Assembly: GCA_040218875.1 (NCBI GenBank)
Contig: JAVJQP010000050.1
From: Coleofasciculus sp937127375
GTDB taxonomy: Bacteria > Cyanobacteriota > Cyanobacteriia > Cyanobacteriales > Coleofasciculaceae
DNA: 64,000 nucleotides
Direction: 5' to 3' (one strand)
Made by a program: the position numbers and the translations under genes. Of the stretch, positions 46,997 through 55,434 are shown piece after piece; position 1 is the stretch's first letter, and every line of letters begins with the position of its first letter. The notes beneath the pieces were generated by a model. That model saw only the letters and a list, made by a program, of their open reading frames with translations, was not told where the DNA came from and ran no database searches.

Positions 46997-48727
46997 TCAA
47001 TTATTTTCTCCAATCATCGCCGTCAAGGGTAAAATTGCCGCAATTTGCTCCGTTGACATAGTACCCAAAGAATTTAACGCCACATTAAATAATCGTCCTG
47101 GCTTCAAGTCATCTTTGACCAAATTCCAGAGGCGTTGTACTTCTTCAGTGTGCAATCGGTCATCTTCCGTCAACGCCAACAATACTTGACGCCGCAAAAA
47201 TTGTCCTTCTTCAGATAACAGATATTGCAATCCTAGTTGCGCTGTGGGGAGTAAATCAAAGTTATCATCCGATCGCGCGATCGCAATCATATTCTCTAAC
47301 CGTTGCCATTGGAACCTACCATCCTTGAACAACACCTCAATCAACCGCCGCCGCATAGCTGGGGATTCACCTTTGAGTAGACGTTTGGCGACGTAAGGAT
47401 AAGATACTTCAACAATTTTGAAATCTGGATTCAGGGTTAATGCCAACCCTTCCTGAGTCACCAAAGACCGAATAATCAGGGCAAACTTGGCGGGCACTCG
47501 GAACGGATACTCAAACATTAACTCGGAAAAACTATCCGTAATTGTTTTAAAATTAAAGTCGCGTACACTTTGACCTACGGCTTCTCCCAACACTCGTTCT
47601 AAGGCGGGAATAATTGGTGTGATGTCTGTATCTGGAGTTAAAAAGCCGAGGATGACAAACTTTTTCGCTAATTCAGAATAATCTTTATTGATTAAATCAA
47701 TAACCGCGCTGACGATAGTTTCTTTGGTTCCTTCCTCCAATTGATCCATCATGCCAAAGTCAATATAAGCCATGCGACCATCGGGCATAGCAAACAAGTT
47801 ACCGGGATGGGGATCAGCGTGGAAAAAGCCGTGTTCTAAGAGTTGACGCAAACCCGCTATAACGCCAGTTTGAATCACTTGGTTAGCATCAAGTCCAGCC
47901 GTACAAAGACTTTTAGTATCGGTTAACTTACACCCATTAATCCACTCTAAGGTTAAGACCCGGTGGTTACTGTACCTCCAATAAATGGTCGGTACTTTGA
48001 CACTGGGGTCATCACGAAAGTTACTAGCAAAGAGTTCCGCATGACGACCTTCGTTGACATAATCGATTTCTTCAAACAACTTAATGCCAAATTCATCTAC
48101 AATTAATGCCAGATCATGACCCAGATTCAGGGGAAGCCATCGGGATAACCAGCCGGCTGACTTCCGCATTAAATAGAGATCCAGAGTTAGGTATTTGAGT
48201 AGGTTAGGGCGCTGTACCTTAACCGCCACCTCTTCCCCGGTATAGAGATAAGCATGATAGACTTGACCGAGACTCGCCGCCGCGATTGGATCAGGGGAAA
48301 TTTGGCGATAGACTTCACTCACCGGACGCTCTAACTCTGACTCAATAATCGCGAAGGCGGTTTTATTGTCAAAGGGTGGGAGTTGGTCTTGTAGCTTAAT
48401 CAGTTCCTCTAAGAAATCTTTGCGAACTAAATCCGGGCGCGTGGATAAAGCTTGTCCAACTTTAATAAACGTCGGACCAAGGCGAGTCAGAATGTGTCGC
48501 AGTTGAGCCGCACGTTTAAACCGATTCCGCTCAACTTGGTTACGCCACTCGTCCCACTTGAGACCCAGAATAAACTGAACAAAGTTCCAGATAATCCTTA
48601 ACGCCCGCCAGAGAACCACCCAAGGGCGATAGCGGTATTTAGCTGCGATCGCGTCTGGATCATAGCGCCGTCGGGGTTGAATCTGCTCGGCTTCAAGATA
48701 ATCAACTTCAATGTAATGCTGACTCAC
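46997..48727 (-). CDS. UbiB/ABC1-family atypical kinase
   Basis: Contains the ABC1K signatures: KxGQ in FIKVGQALSTRPDL (K89-Q92), the Ala-rich nucleotide loop region AAASLGQVYHA, VAVKVQRP with the invariant Lys, HADPHPGNL and YIDFGMM with the metal-binding Asp. The 576 residues match cyanobacterial/plastid ABC1K proteins, which have roles in plastoquinone/tocopherol metabolism and photoprotection. A C-terminal amphipathic tail is present. The neighbours give no hint of the exact substrate. Confidence 0.92.
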   Translation of the reverse strand: MSQHYIEVDYLEAEQIQPRRRYDPDAIAAKYRYRPWVVLWRALRIIWNFVQFILGLKWDEWRNQVERNRFKRAAQLRHILTRLGPTFIKVGQALSTRPDLVRKDFLEELIKLQDQLPPFDNKTAFAIIESELERPVSEVYRQISPDPIAAASLGQVYHAYLYTGEEVAVKVQRPNLLKYLTLDLYLMRKSAGWLSRWLPLNLGHDLALIVDEFGIKLFEEIDYVNEGRHAELFASNFRDDPSVKVPTIYWRYSNHRVLTLEWINGCKLTDTKSLCTAGLDANQVIQTGVIAGLRQLLEHGFFHADPHPGNLFAMPDGRMAYIDFGMMDQLEEGTKETIVSAVIDLINKDYSELAKKFVILGFLTPDTDITPIIPALERVLGEAVGQSVRDFNFKTITDSFSELMFEYPFRVPAKFALIIRSLVTQEGLALTLNPDFKIVEVSYPYVAKRLLKGESPAMRRRLIEVLFKDGRFQWQRLENMIAIARSDDNFDLLPTAQLGLQYLLSEEGQFLRRQVLLALTEDDRLHTEEVQRLWNLVKDDLKPGRLFNVALNSLGTMSTEQIAAILPLTAMIGENN

Positions 48728-49048
48728 AGCGATTTATTGCCTCTTACGTAACAAACTAGAAAAGTTTATTTATTTTTTTATCATTTTGTTAAGTATATTC
48801 TAAGTGATCCTACTTAGTCCAGACCACAACAGCGCTGAGAGGAAGTGGGGAGAGTCGAGAAGCTGACGTAAAGCAATTCGGCTGAAACCATTACCATATA
48901 AAGCTTTCAGTAGCTATTTGGGTGTTCCTAGCCGATGTGGGATTGGTTGGTACCGCCTTTCTGGGAGAATAGAATAGTGATCGCGTTGAGAGGCGATTGC
49001 GATCGTTTTTTATCGAGCGACGCTCTAGTCGTTGATTGGGTTGGAACA
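48728..49048. other. Spacer between the ABC1 kinase and vapC
   Basis: 321 bp. AT-rich near the kinase start (TTTATTTATTTTTTTATC), then unstructured. A short ORF on the plus strand overlaps the vapC remnant and is not supported. Confidence 0.4.
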
Positions 49049-49438
49049 CTATTCCAGACAACGAAATCCTTTTTCGTTCTTCAGCTTGCCATCGAAACTA
49101 ACTGTTTGAGTACAACCCGCTTGATGGTCAATCGCTCCGATTAAATAATCCGAAAAGTCAGCGCTACCTTTTTTATATCGCTTTAAGGCTTGATAAACAG
49201 TAGAACGGTTTTCAAATTAAAAAGCCGAACTATGTAACATTGCTTCTAGGGTATTGATAATTTCATCTTTATGGAACCTGTAGTTGCCTCCTTTGAGAAC
49301 CCAAACCAACTCGCAAAGGACAATATTGGCAATGAAGCAGGGCTGGTTTTGTTGAATCAGTGTGACGGCTTGTTGCCACTGCTGTTCGTCATCTTGGGTA
49401 AGGTAGCGAACTAGAATGTTTGTATCAAGTCCAATCAT
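49049..49438 (-). pseudogene. vapC: VapC-type PIN toxin with one in-frame stop
   Basis: MIGLDTNILVRYLTQDD is the PIN-domain N-terminus with the first catalytic Asp, and CELVWVLKG carries the conserved Glu. The ORF stops at a TAA after HSSAF. Reading through in the same frame gives FENRSTVYQALKRY..GSADFSDYLIGAI..GCTQTVSFDGKL..FRCLE, with the remaining PIN acidic residues (ADFSDYL, TFDKxL-like) and a natural stop at 49049. Total length would be 129 residues, normal for VapC. One point mutation or a sequencing error explains the break. Confidence 0.88.
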
Positions 49439-49670
49439 TTGCTCCCTCAGAGATGGCAAATTCCATTTCTTCTAGGGTAGATTTCCTGATCCCCGTTCGG
49501 TGTAAAAACCCGGATAATTCTTTTACAGAAACATTAAGAGGAATCAGTTTAACGTGACCGTCTTCATCAATAACAAAATCAATTTTACTGCCACTACTGA
49601 GTTTAAGGTAGTCCTGAATTTCTTGAGGAATCGTAATTTGTCCGGTATCGGTGACTGTTGTACTGAACAT
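49425..49670 (-). CDS. vapB: VapB/AbrB-type antitoxin
   Basis: A swapped-hairpin AbrB/MazE DNA-binding fold: TTVTDTGQITIPQEIQDYLKL then GSKIDFVIDEDGHVKLIPL, followed by a toxin-binding C-terminus (ELSGFLHR). I prefer the ATG at 49670 (MFSTTVTD, 81 residues) to the upstream one at 49703. It overlaps the vapC start by 14 bp, the usual toxin-antitoxin coupling. It should neutralise VapC and repress its own promoter. With VapC truncated it may now be an orphan antitoxin. Confidence 0.85.
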   Translation of the reverse strand: MFSTTVTDTGQITIPQEIQDYLKLSSGSKIDFVIDEDGHVKLIPLNVSVKELSGFLHRTGIRKSTLEEMEFAISEGANDWT

Positions 49671-49852
49671 GACTAGGAGTTTTGATTCATTTAAGTCCTT
49701 CAATTATTATAATCCATTTGGATACCCTCGGTTGCCTTCGCTACGCCTTACTGACTAAGTAGGTAGGCACATAAAAGTTAACGGCTTTGATTGTCATTGA
49801 CCCACTTGCGACTATAGTAGAAAAATAGAGATGAGTCGTTGGATAGTGTCGG

Positions 49853-52800
49853 ATGGATGCGCTCGTTGTTTGGGGGGTTGCCAATGCGGTTGGGTTCGTC
49901 TTTGGGGATGTCCTCAAGGAGTTGGCGAGGGGAACCTTAGAGGATTATACAAAAGATTTCTTCAAAGATCGCATTAAAGCCTTACCGGAACGCTTCAACA
50001 AAGAACCTCTGGTGAAAGCCGTGGGTAAAGCCCTAAAGGAATTCTTGCAATTGGTACAGGAAGAGTTGGAAACCTGGGGGTTGAGTCAAGATGAATTGAA
50101 ACCCTATCAGGGGGCGTTAAAGACATTTATTCACAACAAGGCGGTTAAGCAAGAGTTAAGTCAGGCTTTTGCTGAGGGGTGTCGTTCTCTGGATGGGTAT
50201 ACCTTCGCCCAAACCTGGGAAACCTTGCAATTGCAGCCATTACCAGCGGAATTTGATTGGCAAGCGATTACTCAGCAGTATCTCAGACGAGTGAAAGCAA
50301 TCTGTCGAGAGTCTGATGAATTGCGAATAATTCTCGATTCCCAGAACTTAGAAGCCATTCGAGACAATAGCGACGCGATCGCGGGGATTATCCCAGATTT
50401 TGACTTACGCCAGTATCGGGAAAGTTTAAAAGAATTCTATGGTTATCTCAAACTAGAAACCTTAGATCCCGGTAGCTACAAATACCCCATGCGATTATGG
50501 CAGGTATTTGTCCCTCAAACCGCACGGGAAGCCATGCCGCTTTATGATATTCCTAGAGATTATCTGAAACGGTTACAAGATGCGAATCAGCTAGATGAAC
50601 AGATTTCCCCAGAAGAATTGGAACAGTATCGGGAAACCTACTATCGACAGCCAATTCGTTCCGTATTAGATATTCTCCATCAACCCAATTCCCCCTACAT
50701 CGTTATTTTAGGTGATCCAGGTTCCGGGAAATCCACGTTAGCCCAATATGTGGCGCTAGATTGGGCAGAGAAACCGACAAAAACAATTCCCCTGCTGATA
50801 GAATTACGGAATTATGCCCGCGATCGCACGTTACCGAAAACCTTCTTGGAGTTTATTCATCAGGGGGCGGCGGCGATTTGTCATCTGAATCAACATCGCT
50901 TGGATGAAGTCTTAGAAGCTGGAGATGCATTTGTCTTATTTGATGGGTTAGATGAGATATTTGATCCCGTTGCTAGAGATACACTCATTACTGAGATTAT
51001 CCGCTTTACGAATCAGTATCCAAACGTTCGAGTAATGGTAACCTCTCGGATTATTGGGTATAAAGCCCAACGATTACGAGATGCCCAGTTTCATCATTTT
51101 ACCTTACAAGACTTTGAAGCCGAACAAATACAGGCATTTGTGCAGAAATGGCATGATTTAGCCTTTGGTAATCAACCGGATAAACCCCGACTGCAAAACC
51201 GTTTACAACGGGCAATTAATGAGTCCCCCGCGATTCGGGAATTAGCTGGAAATCCCTTATTGTTAACCATGATGGCAATTTTAAATCGTAATCGAGAATT
51301 GCCACGAGAAAGGGCAGAACTTTATGACGAAGCGTCGCGGGTTCTCCTCCATGAATGGGATATTGAGAAAGGATTACCCCCCAATGAAAAACTGTCCCCA
51401 GACACGATTACGCGGAAAGAAAAACAGGCGATGTTGCGGCGGGTGGCGTATAAAATGCAAGCTGCACCCCAAGGGTTAGCTGGGAATTTAATTACTGTGG
51501 ATGAGTTGGAACGGATTTTAGCGGGGTATTTAGAGACACTGCAAGAAGTGGAAAAACCGCGAACCGTTTCTCGGTTAATTATTAAGCAATTACGGGAACG
51601 GAATTTTATTTTATGTTTCTCTGGTGCCGATTGTTATTCATTTGTCCATCGCACGTTTCTGGAGTTTTTCTGTGCGTGGGAGTTTGTCTGGCAGTTTAAA
51701 GAGAAACAGACGCTTTCGATAGACGAACTTAAGATAGAGGTATTTGGCAAGCATTGGCAGGAGGAGAGTTGGCATGAGGTACTGCGGTTAATTGCGGCGA
51801 TGATTGATGAGCAGTTTGTTGGGGAAATTATTGATTATTTAATTAGGCAGAATGGGAAAGCAGCTAAGTTTAATAATTTATTTTTAGCGGCTAAATGTCT
51901 GACAGAAGTCAGGAGTCGTTCCCAGATTAGCCAAACGGCGAATCAACTCCTGAACCTGCTCAAAAAATTAAGCCAGTGGGGAGATTACAAACAACTTAAT
52001 CAAAAACAATTTAGCTTAATCACTGACATTAGGATTCAAGCCGTAGCAACGATTGCATCAACATGGAAAGAGGACAGCAAAACTTTACCTTGGTTGGTAT
52101 CTCGTCTGGCTCAAAATGATGTTCTTTCAGTACGCCAAGTTATTCTACAGGAAATCATTAAGGGTTGGAAAGAGCATCCTGATACATTTCGACTTTTAAG
52201 ACATTGCGCTCAGTCTCATAAGAATTCGGATGTGCGACTGGCTATCTTAAAAGAGATAGTTAAGGGCTGGAAAGAGCATCCTGCTACCTTACCTTGGCTT
52301 AAATATTGCGTCTATTCCGATAAATCTTCCAGGGTGAGAGAGATAGTGTTGAAAGAGTTAGTTCAAAATTGGCGTTTATCTGAATTAGCTCGTGGTGGCA
52401 ATGATAATTTTGAGCCTTTAACTTTTCTCAAAGCATTTGCTCAGTCTCATGGTGATGCAATCGTGCGAAAACTATCTCTACAAAAGTTAGTCCATGACTG
52501 GAAAAATGACTCAAATACCGCAACGTTTCTCAAAGCCTGCGCCCAGTCAGATAGCGATGCAGCTGTGCGAAAATTTGCTCTAAAAGAGTTGGCTCATGGT
52601 TGGAAGAATAACCTTGATACCTCAACATTTCTCAAAGCCTGCGCCCAGTCAGATAGCGACGCAGCTGTGCGAAAATTTGCTCTACAAGAGTTGGCTCATG
52701 GTTGGAAGAATAACCTTGATACCTTAATTTTTCTGAAGTCATGCGCCCAGTCAAATAGCGATACTTTAATAAAACAAACGGCTCTACAAGAATTGGCAGT

Positions 52801-54010
52801 TTACTGGAAAAAAGACCCAAATATTAATAATTTTATTCTCAAAATACAAGCTGAGTCAGATTGTGATGCAATCGTGCGAAAAGCGGCAATACAAGAGTTG
52901 GCTCATGGCAGTAAGGATGACCCTAATGTTTTAACTTTTTTAAAATATCGCGCTCAGTCAGATAGAAATGTAACAGTGCGACAAACCGCCATGCAAGAGT
53001 TAGCTCGTGGCGGAAAAGATGATCCTAAAATATTAACTTTTGTCAAGAATTGCGCCTTGTCAGATACTGATAAAAATATGCGAAAAATTGCTCTAGAGGA
53101 ATTAAATATTAATTGGGGAAATGACCCAAATATCAGGATTTTTATTCTCAAGATAAAGGCTGTAGCAGATAGGGATGTAGCTGAGAAAAAAATGGCAATA
53201 CAAGAGTTGGCTCGTGGTGGGAAGGATAACCCTAATATTTTAACTTTTTTAAAATTTCGCGCTCAGTCAGATAGCGATGCAACAGTGAGAGAAACGGCAA
53301 TACAAGAGTTGGCTCGTTGCGGGAAGGATAACCCTGATATTTTAACTTTTTTAAAATCTCGCGCTCAGTCAGATAGCGATGTAGCAGTGAAAAAAACAGC
53401 AATACAAGAGTTAGCTTATTGCGGAAAAAATGATCCTGAAACACTAATATTTATCAAAAGATACGCCTTGTCAAATACTGATGAAAATATGCGAAAAATT
53501 GCTATAAGAGAATTAGATCTGGTTTGGGGAAACGACTCAAATATTAAGATTTTTATTCTCAAGATAAAGGCTAAAGCAGATAAAGATGTAGTAGCAAGAA
53601 AAACAGCGATACAAGAGTTAGCTCGTGGTGGGAAGGACAACCCTGAAATTTTAGCTTTTTTAAAGTCCTGCGCTCAGTCAGACAGCAATGCAACAGTGCG
53701 AAAAATGGCAATAAAGGAGTTGGCAAGTAATCAAGAAAATAACAATAATTTATTTAATGTTTTGTGTCACTGTGCTGTTAAAGATACCTTTGATATTTAT
53801 TGTGAAGGCTTGTGGTTAGATAACCCTCGAAAAACTGCACTTGAGATCATTGTAAAACAATATCCTCACCATCCCCAGACACCAAAATTATTACGAAACC
53901 GGATAGCGAATGATCCAGATCCCAACGTGCAACGCTTTGCCCGCGAACAATTAAATAAATTAAACCAAAAAGATAAACGCGATCGCACCCCACCCAAAAC
54001 GCCAAAATAA
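49853..54010 (+). CDS. NACHT STAND ATPase with HEAT-like repeat sensor
   Basis: 1385 residues. A helical N-terminal region of about 275 residues with no recognised enzyme fold leads to a NACHT ATPase: Walker A GDPGSGKST (287-295), Walker B VLFDGLDE (361-368), a sensor-like VMVTSR and the GNPLLLTMMA and HRTFLEFF winged-helix motifs. From about residue 744 to 1330 it has roughly 17 units of 34 residues with the pattern (A)QSDxDxxVRxxAxxELA, HEAT/PBS-lyase-like. STAND NTPases oligomerise on ligand recognition; bacterial NACHT proteins are known antiphage sensors, and this one is a candidate. Several units are nearly identical at DNA level. A Uma2 nuclease follows 85 bp later. Confidence 0.9.
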   Translation: MDALVVWGVANAVGFVFGDVLKELARGTLEDYTKDFFKDRIKALPERFNKEPLVKAVGKALKEFLQLVQEELETWGLSQDELKPYQGALKTFIHNKAVKQELSQAFAEGCRSLDGYTFAQTWETLQLQPLPAEFDWQAITQQYLRRVKAICRESDELRIILDSQNLEAIRDNSDAIAGIIPDFDLRQYRESLKEFYGYLKLETLDPGSYKYPMRLWQVFVPQTAREAMPLYDIPRDYLKRLQDANQLDEQISPEELEQYRETYYRQPIRSVLDILHQPNSPYIVILGDPGSGKSTLAQYVALDWAEKPTKTIPLLIELRNYARDRTLPKTFLEFIHQGAAAICHLNQHRLDEVLEAGDAFVLFDGLDEIFDPVARDTLITEIIRFTNQYPNVRVMVTSRIIGYKAQRLRDAQFHHFTLQDFEAEQIQAFVQKWHDLAFGNQPDKPRLQNRLQRAINESPAIRELAGNPLLLTMMAILNRNRELPRERAELYDEASRVLLHEWDIEKGLPPNEKLSPDTITRKEKQAMLRRVAYKMQAAPQGLAGNLITVDELERILAGYLETLQEVEKPRTVSRLIIKQLRERNFILCFSGADCYSFVHRTFLEFFCAWEFVWQFKEKQTLSIDELKIEVFGKHWQEESWHEVLRLIAAMIDEQFVGEIIDYLIRQNGKAAKFNNLFLAAKCLTEVRSRSQISQTANQLLNLLKKLSQWGDYKQLNQKQFSLITDIRIQAVATIASTWKEDSKTLPWLVSRLAQNDVLSVRQVILQEIIKGWKEHPDTFRLLRHCAQSHKNSDVRLAILKEIVKGWKEHPATLPWLKYCVYSDKSSRVREIVLKELVQNWRLSELARGGNDNFEPLTFLKAFAQSHGDAIVRKLSLQKLVHDWKNDSNTATFLKACAQSDSDAAVRKFALKELAHGWKNNLDTSTFLKACAQSDSDAAVRKFALQELAHGWKNNLDTLIFLKSCAQSNSDTLIKQTALQELAVYWKKDPNINNFILKIQAESDCDAIVRKAAIQELAHGSKDDPNVLTFLKYRAQSDRNVTVRQTAMQELARGGKDDPKILTFVKNCALSDTDKNMRKIALEELNINWGNDPNIRIFILKIKAVADRDVAEKKMAIQELARGGKDNPNILTFLKFRAQSDSDATVRETAIQELARCGKDNPDILTFLKSRAQSDSDVAVKKTAIQELAYCGKNDPETLIFIKRYALSNTDENMRKIAIRELDLVWGNDSNIKIFILKIKAKADKDVVARKTAIQELARGGKDNPEILAFLKSCAQSDSNATVRKMAIKELASNQENNNNLFNVLCHCAVKDTFDIYCEGLWLDNPRKTALEIIVKQYPHHPQTPKLLRNRIANDPDPNVQRFAREQLNKLNQKDKRDRTPPKTPK
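52526..53720 (+). repeat. 102-bp tandem repeat array inside the NACHT gene
   Basis: The 34-codon unit repeats with exact 102-bp phase (for example 52526 and 52628, which are almost identical for a whole unit). A higher-order repeat of 411 bp (units at 53053 and 53464) is also visible. Such homogeneity points to recent recombination between units. Confidence 0.85.
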
Positions 54011-54095
54011 CCCCTCTGCGAACCTCTGCGCTACCCTCTGCGCCCCTCTGCGTTACCCTATAAACATTACCGAATTCACCCCTAACTTTTAAACA

Positions 54096-54644
54096 ATGAT
54101 CACCTCAACAACTCCCACAACTCATTCCCAACCCATCTCCCTAGACGACTGGTTGGAAAATCCCCCAAATAGTACAGAATGGGTCAATGGAGAATTAATC
54201 GAAAAAAATGGCATGACACTCAAACATAGTGAAATTCAGGGTAACTTGTACTTTTATTGGAGAAGTTATAAAGACTCTAGTGGACAAGGAGGAAAAGTAT
54301 ATACAGATGTTCCTTGTCGCACCAATAAACAAGGGCGTTGTCCCGATGTCGCCTATCTTCCCCCAGAACTCGTCAGCCAATATGGTGATGCAAAAGTCCT
54401 CCCCCGAAGTTTTCCCCTGAGTGCAGAAATCGTTTCCCCCACGGATTTAGCTGAAGATGTGATTCTCAAAGCCCAAGAATACTTACAATCAGGGGGTAAG
54501 GAAGTTTGGTTAGTTTTTCCAGAAAGCCGTTGGATTATTATCGCCACTCACAACCAGAGATTGGTATTTACTTCTGGGGAAGTGGTGAGTACACAAACTG
54601 TTTTACTCGGTTTCACTATAGCCGTTGATGAACTATTAGCCTAG
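54096..54644 (+). CDS. Uma2-family (DUF820) restriction-like endonuclease
   Basis: A 182-residue PD-(D/E)XK protein with the family landmarks: WVNGELIEKNGMTLKHSEI near the N-terminus, CRTNKQGRCPDVAYL with the catalytic Asp, and SAEIVSPTDLAEDVILKAQEYLQSGGKEVWLVFPE with the E-x-K-like core (EIVS..K). Uma2 genes are greatly expanded in cyanobacteria and are of unknown biological role. It follows the NACHT gene on the same strand and could share its transcript, but the family is so abundant that the linkage may be chance. Confidence 0.9.
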   Translation: MITSTTPTTHSQPISLDDWLENPPNSTEWVNGELIEKNGMTLKHSEIQGNLYFYWRSYKDSSGQGGKVYTDVPCRTNKQGRCPDVAYLPPELVSQYGDAKVLPRSFPLSAEIVSPTDLAEDVILKAQEYLQSGGKEVWLVFPESRWIIIATHNQRLVFTSGEVVSTQTVLLGFTIAVDELLA

Positions 54645-54653
54645 AATGGCTCA

Positions 54654-54679
54654 AATAATTTCTATTTCAGTGTTGACAA
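54654..54679. repeat. 26-bp direct repeat, left copy
   Basis: AATAATTTCTATTTCAGTGT plus TGACAA is repeated exactly at 55291-55316, 637 bp away, bracketing the MITE and gene debris. Confidence 0.85.
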
Positions 54680-54850
54680 ATACCGTGGTTTTGTGGGAGA
54701 CTTACTTCATAATGGGAAAATATGCCAGCCTATAGGGTCGATTTTTATCCCGATTCAATACAACAATTGGCGGAAATCATGGGTGGAAGCTTATCCCATC
54801 AATAAGAGCGCAAATTGTCCTAACCTTGAACAACGTATCGGAATTAGTTA

Positions 54851-55070
54851 GGGGCTGCTGAATAAGTCTTGTGGTGGGGATAGGGAACGGGGAACAGGGA
54901 ACAGGGAACAGGGACCAGTTTCAGCTACTGGCTACAGCAAAATTTTCGGATTTAAGCGAGGAAAATGCAAGCATTTTCAATACCCAACCCCAAAAACCTT
55001 GCACTTGCTGGGTGGAAAAATGGCTGAAAACCCTTGTATAATGTAGCTTCCAAATTAATTCAGCAAGCCC
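54851..55070. mobile_element. MITE-like insertion with TIRs and 6-bp TSD
   Basis: The left end GGGGCTGCTGAATAA and the complement of the right end GGGCTTGCTGAATTA are imperfect terminal inverted repeats. The hexamer TAGTTA flanks the 220-bp unit on both sides (54845-54850, 55071-55076), a target-site duplication. The interior has no transposase; it includes GGGAACA tandem repeats. Confidence 0.8.
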
Positions 55071-55223
55071 TAGTTAAAGCATCAAAACCCGTCACAAATG
55101 GGGATGCGATACGTTCTCTTCGGAACAGGCTCCGCCAACGCGCTTTGGTCAATCCATTCCAGTTATCGTCCAATTTAGGTAATTTTCAGCATTCAATTAT
55201 CCCGATGCAGCGACAAGATAAGA

Positions 55224-55243
55224 GGGCGCACGTCTATGCGCCC
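55224..55243. repeat. GGGCGCA palindromic repeat
   Basis: GGGCGCA and TGCGCCC flank CGTCTA, followed by CCTACAG. Same family as 38447-38475. Confidence 0.7.
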
Positions 55244-55290
55244 CTACAGTTTCTGGGTATAAGATGAACCCATTAGGAGAGTTTTGGGAA

Positions 55291-55316
55291 AATAATTTCT
55301 ATTTCAGTGTTGACAA
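55291..55316. repeat. 26-bp direct repeat, right copy
   Basis: Exact copy of 54654-54679. Confidence 0.85.
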
Positions 55317-55434
55317 TAAAGCAGGGCAGTTTGAGTCGCACAACTTTTCTGTGAAATCAGTGCTAATAAGCTCTCACGCCCTACCCCAATCTCTCCAATA
55401 AATCTGTGAAATCAGTGTTTTGACCAATGACAAA

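Larger units (their letters stand above)
54645..55434. other. 790-bp repeat-rich spacer with decayed coding debris
   Basis: Holds a 26-bp direct repeat (54654-54679 and 55291-55316), a 27-codon ORF at 54722-54805 (MPAYRVDFYPDSIQQL) whose sense continues in another frame up to 54850, the MITE-like insertion at 54851-55070, and a GGGCGCA palindrome. I see no intact gene. Confidence 0.6.

Noticed and set aside
48935..49144. Plus-strand ORF of 69 codons
   Set aside because: It overlaps the reading frame of the vapC remnant on the other strand and has no family resemblance.
49797..49818. TTGACC and TATAGT upstream of the NACHT gene as a promoter
   Set aside because: The spacing is only 10 bp, too short for a sigma70 promoter.
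52526..53720. Possible CRISPR-like or non-coding tandem array
   Set aside because: The 102-bp units stay in frame and encode HEAT-like helices of the NACHT protein.
55034..55267. 77-codon ORF in the repeat spacer
   Set aside because: It begins inside the MITE and continues through dispersed repeats; composition is repeat-derived.
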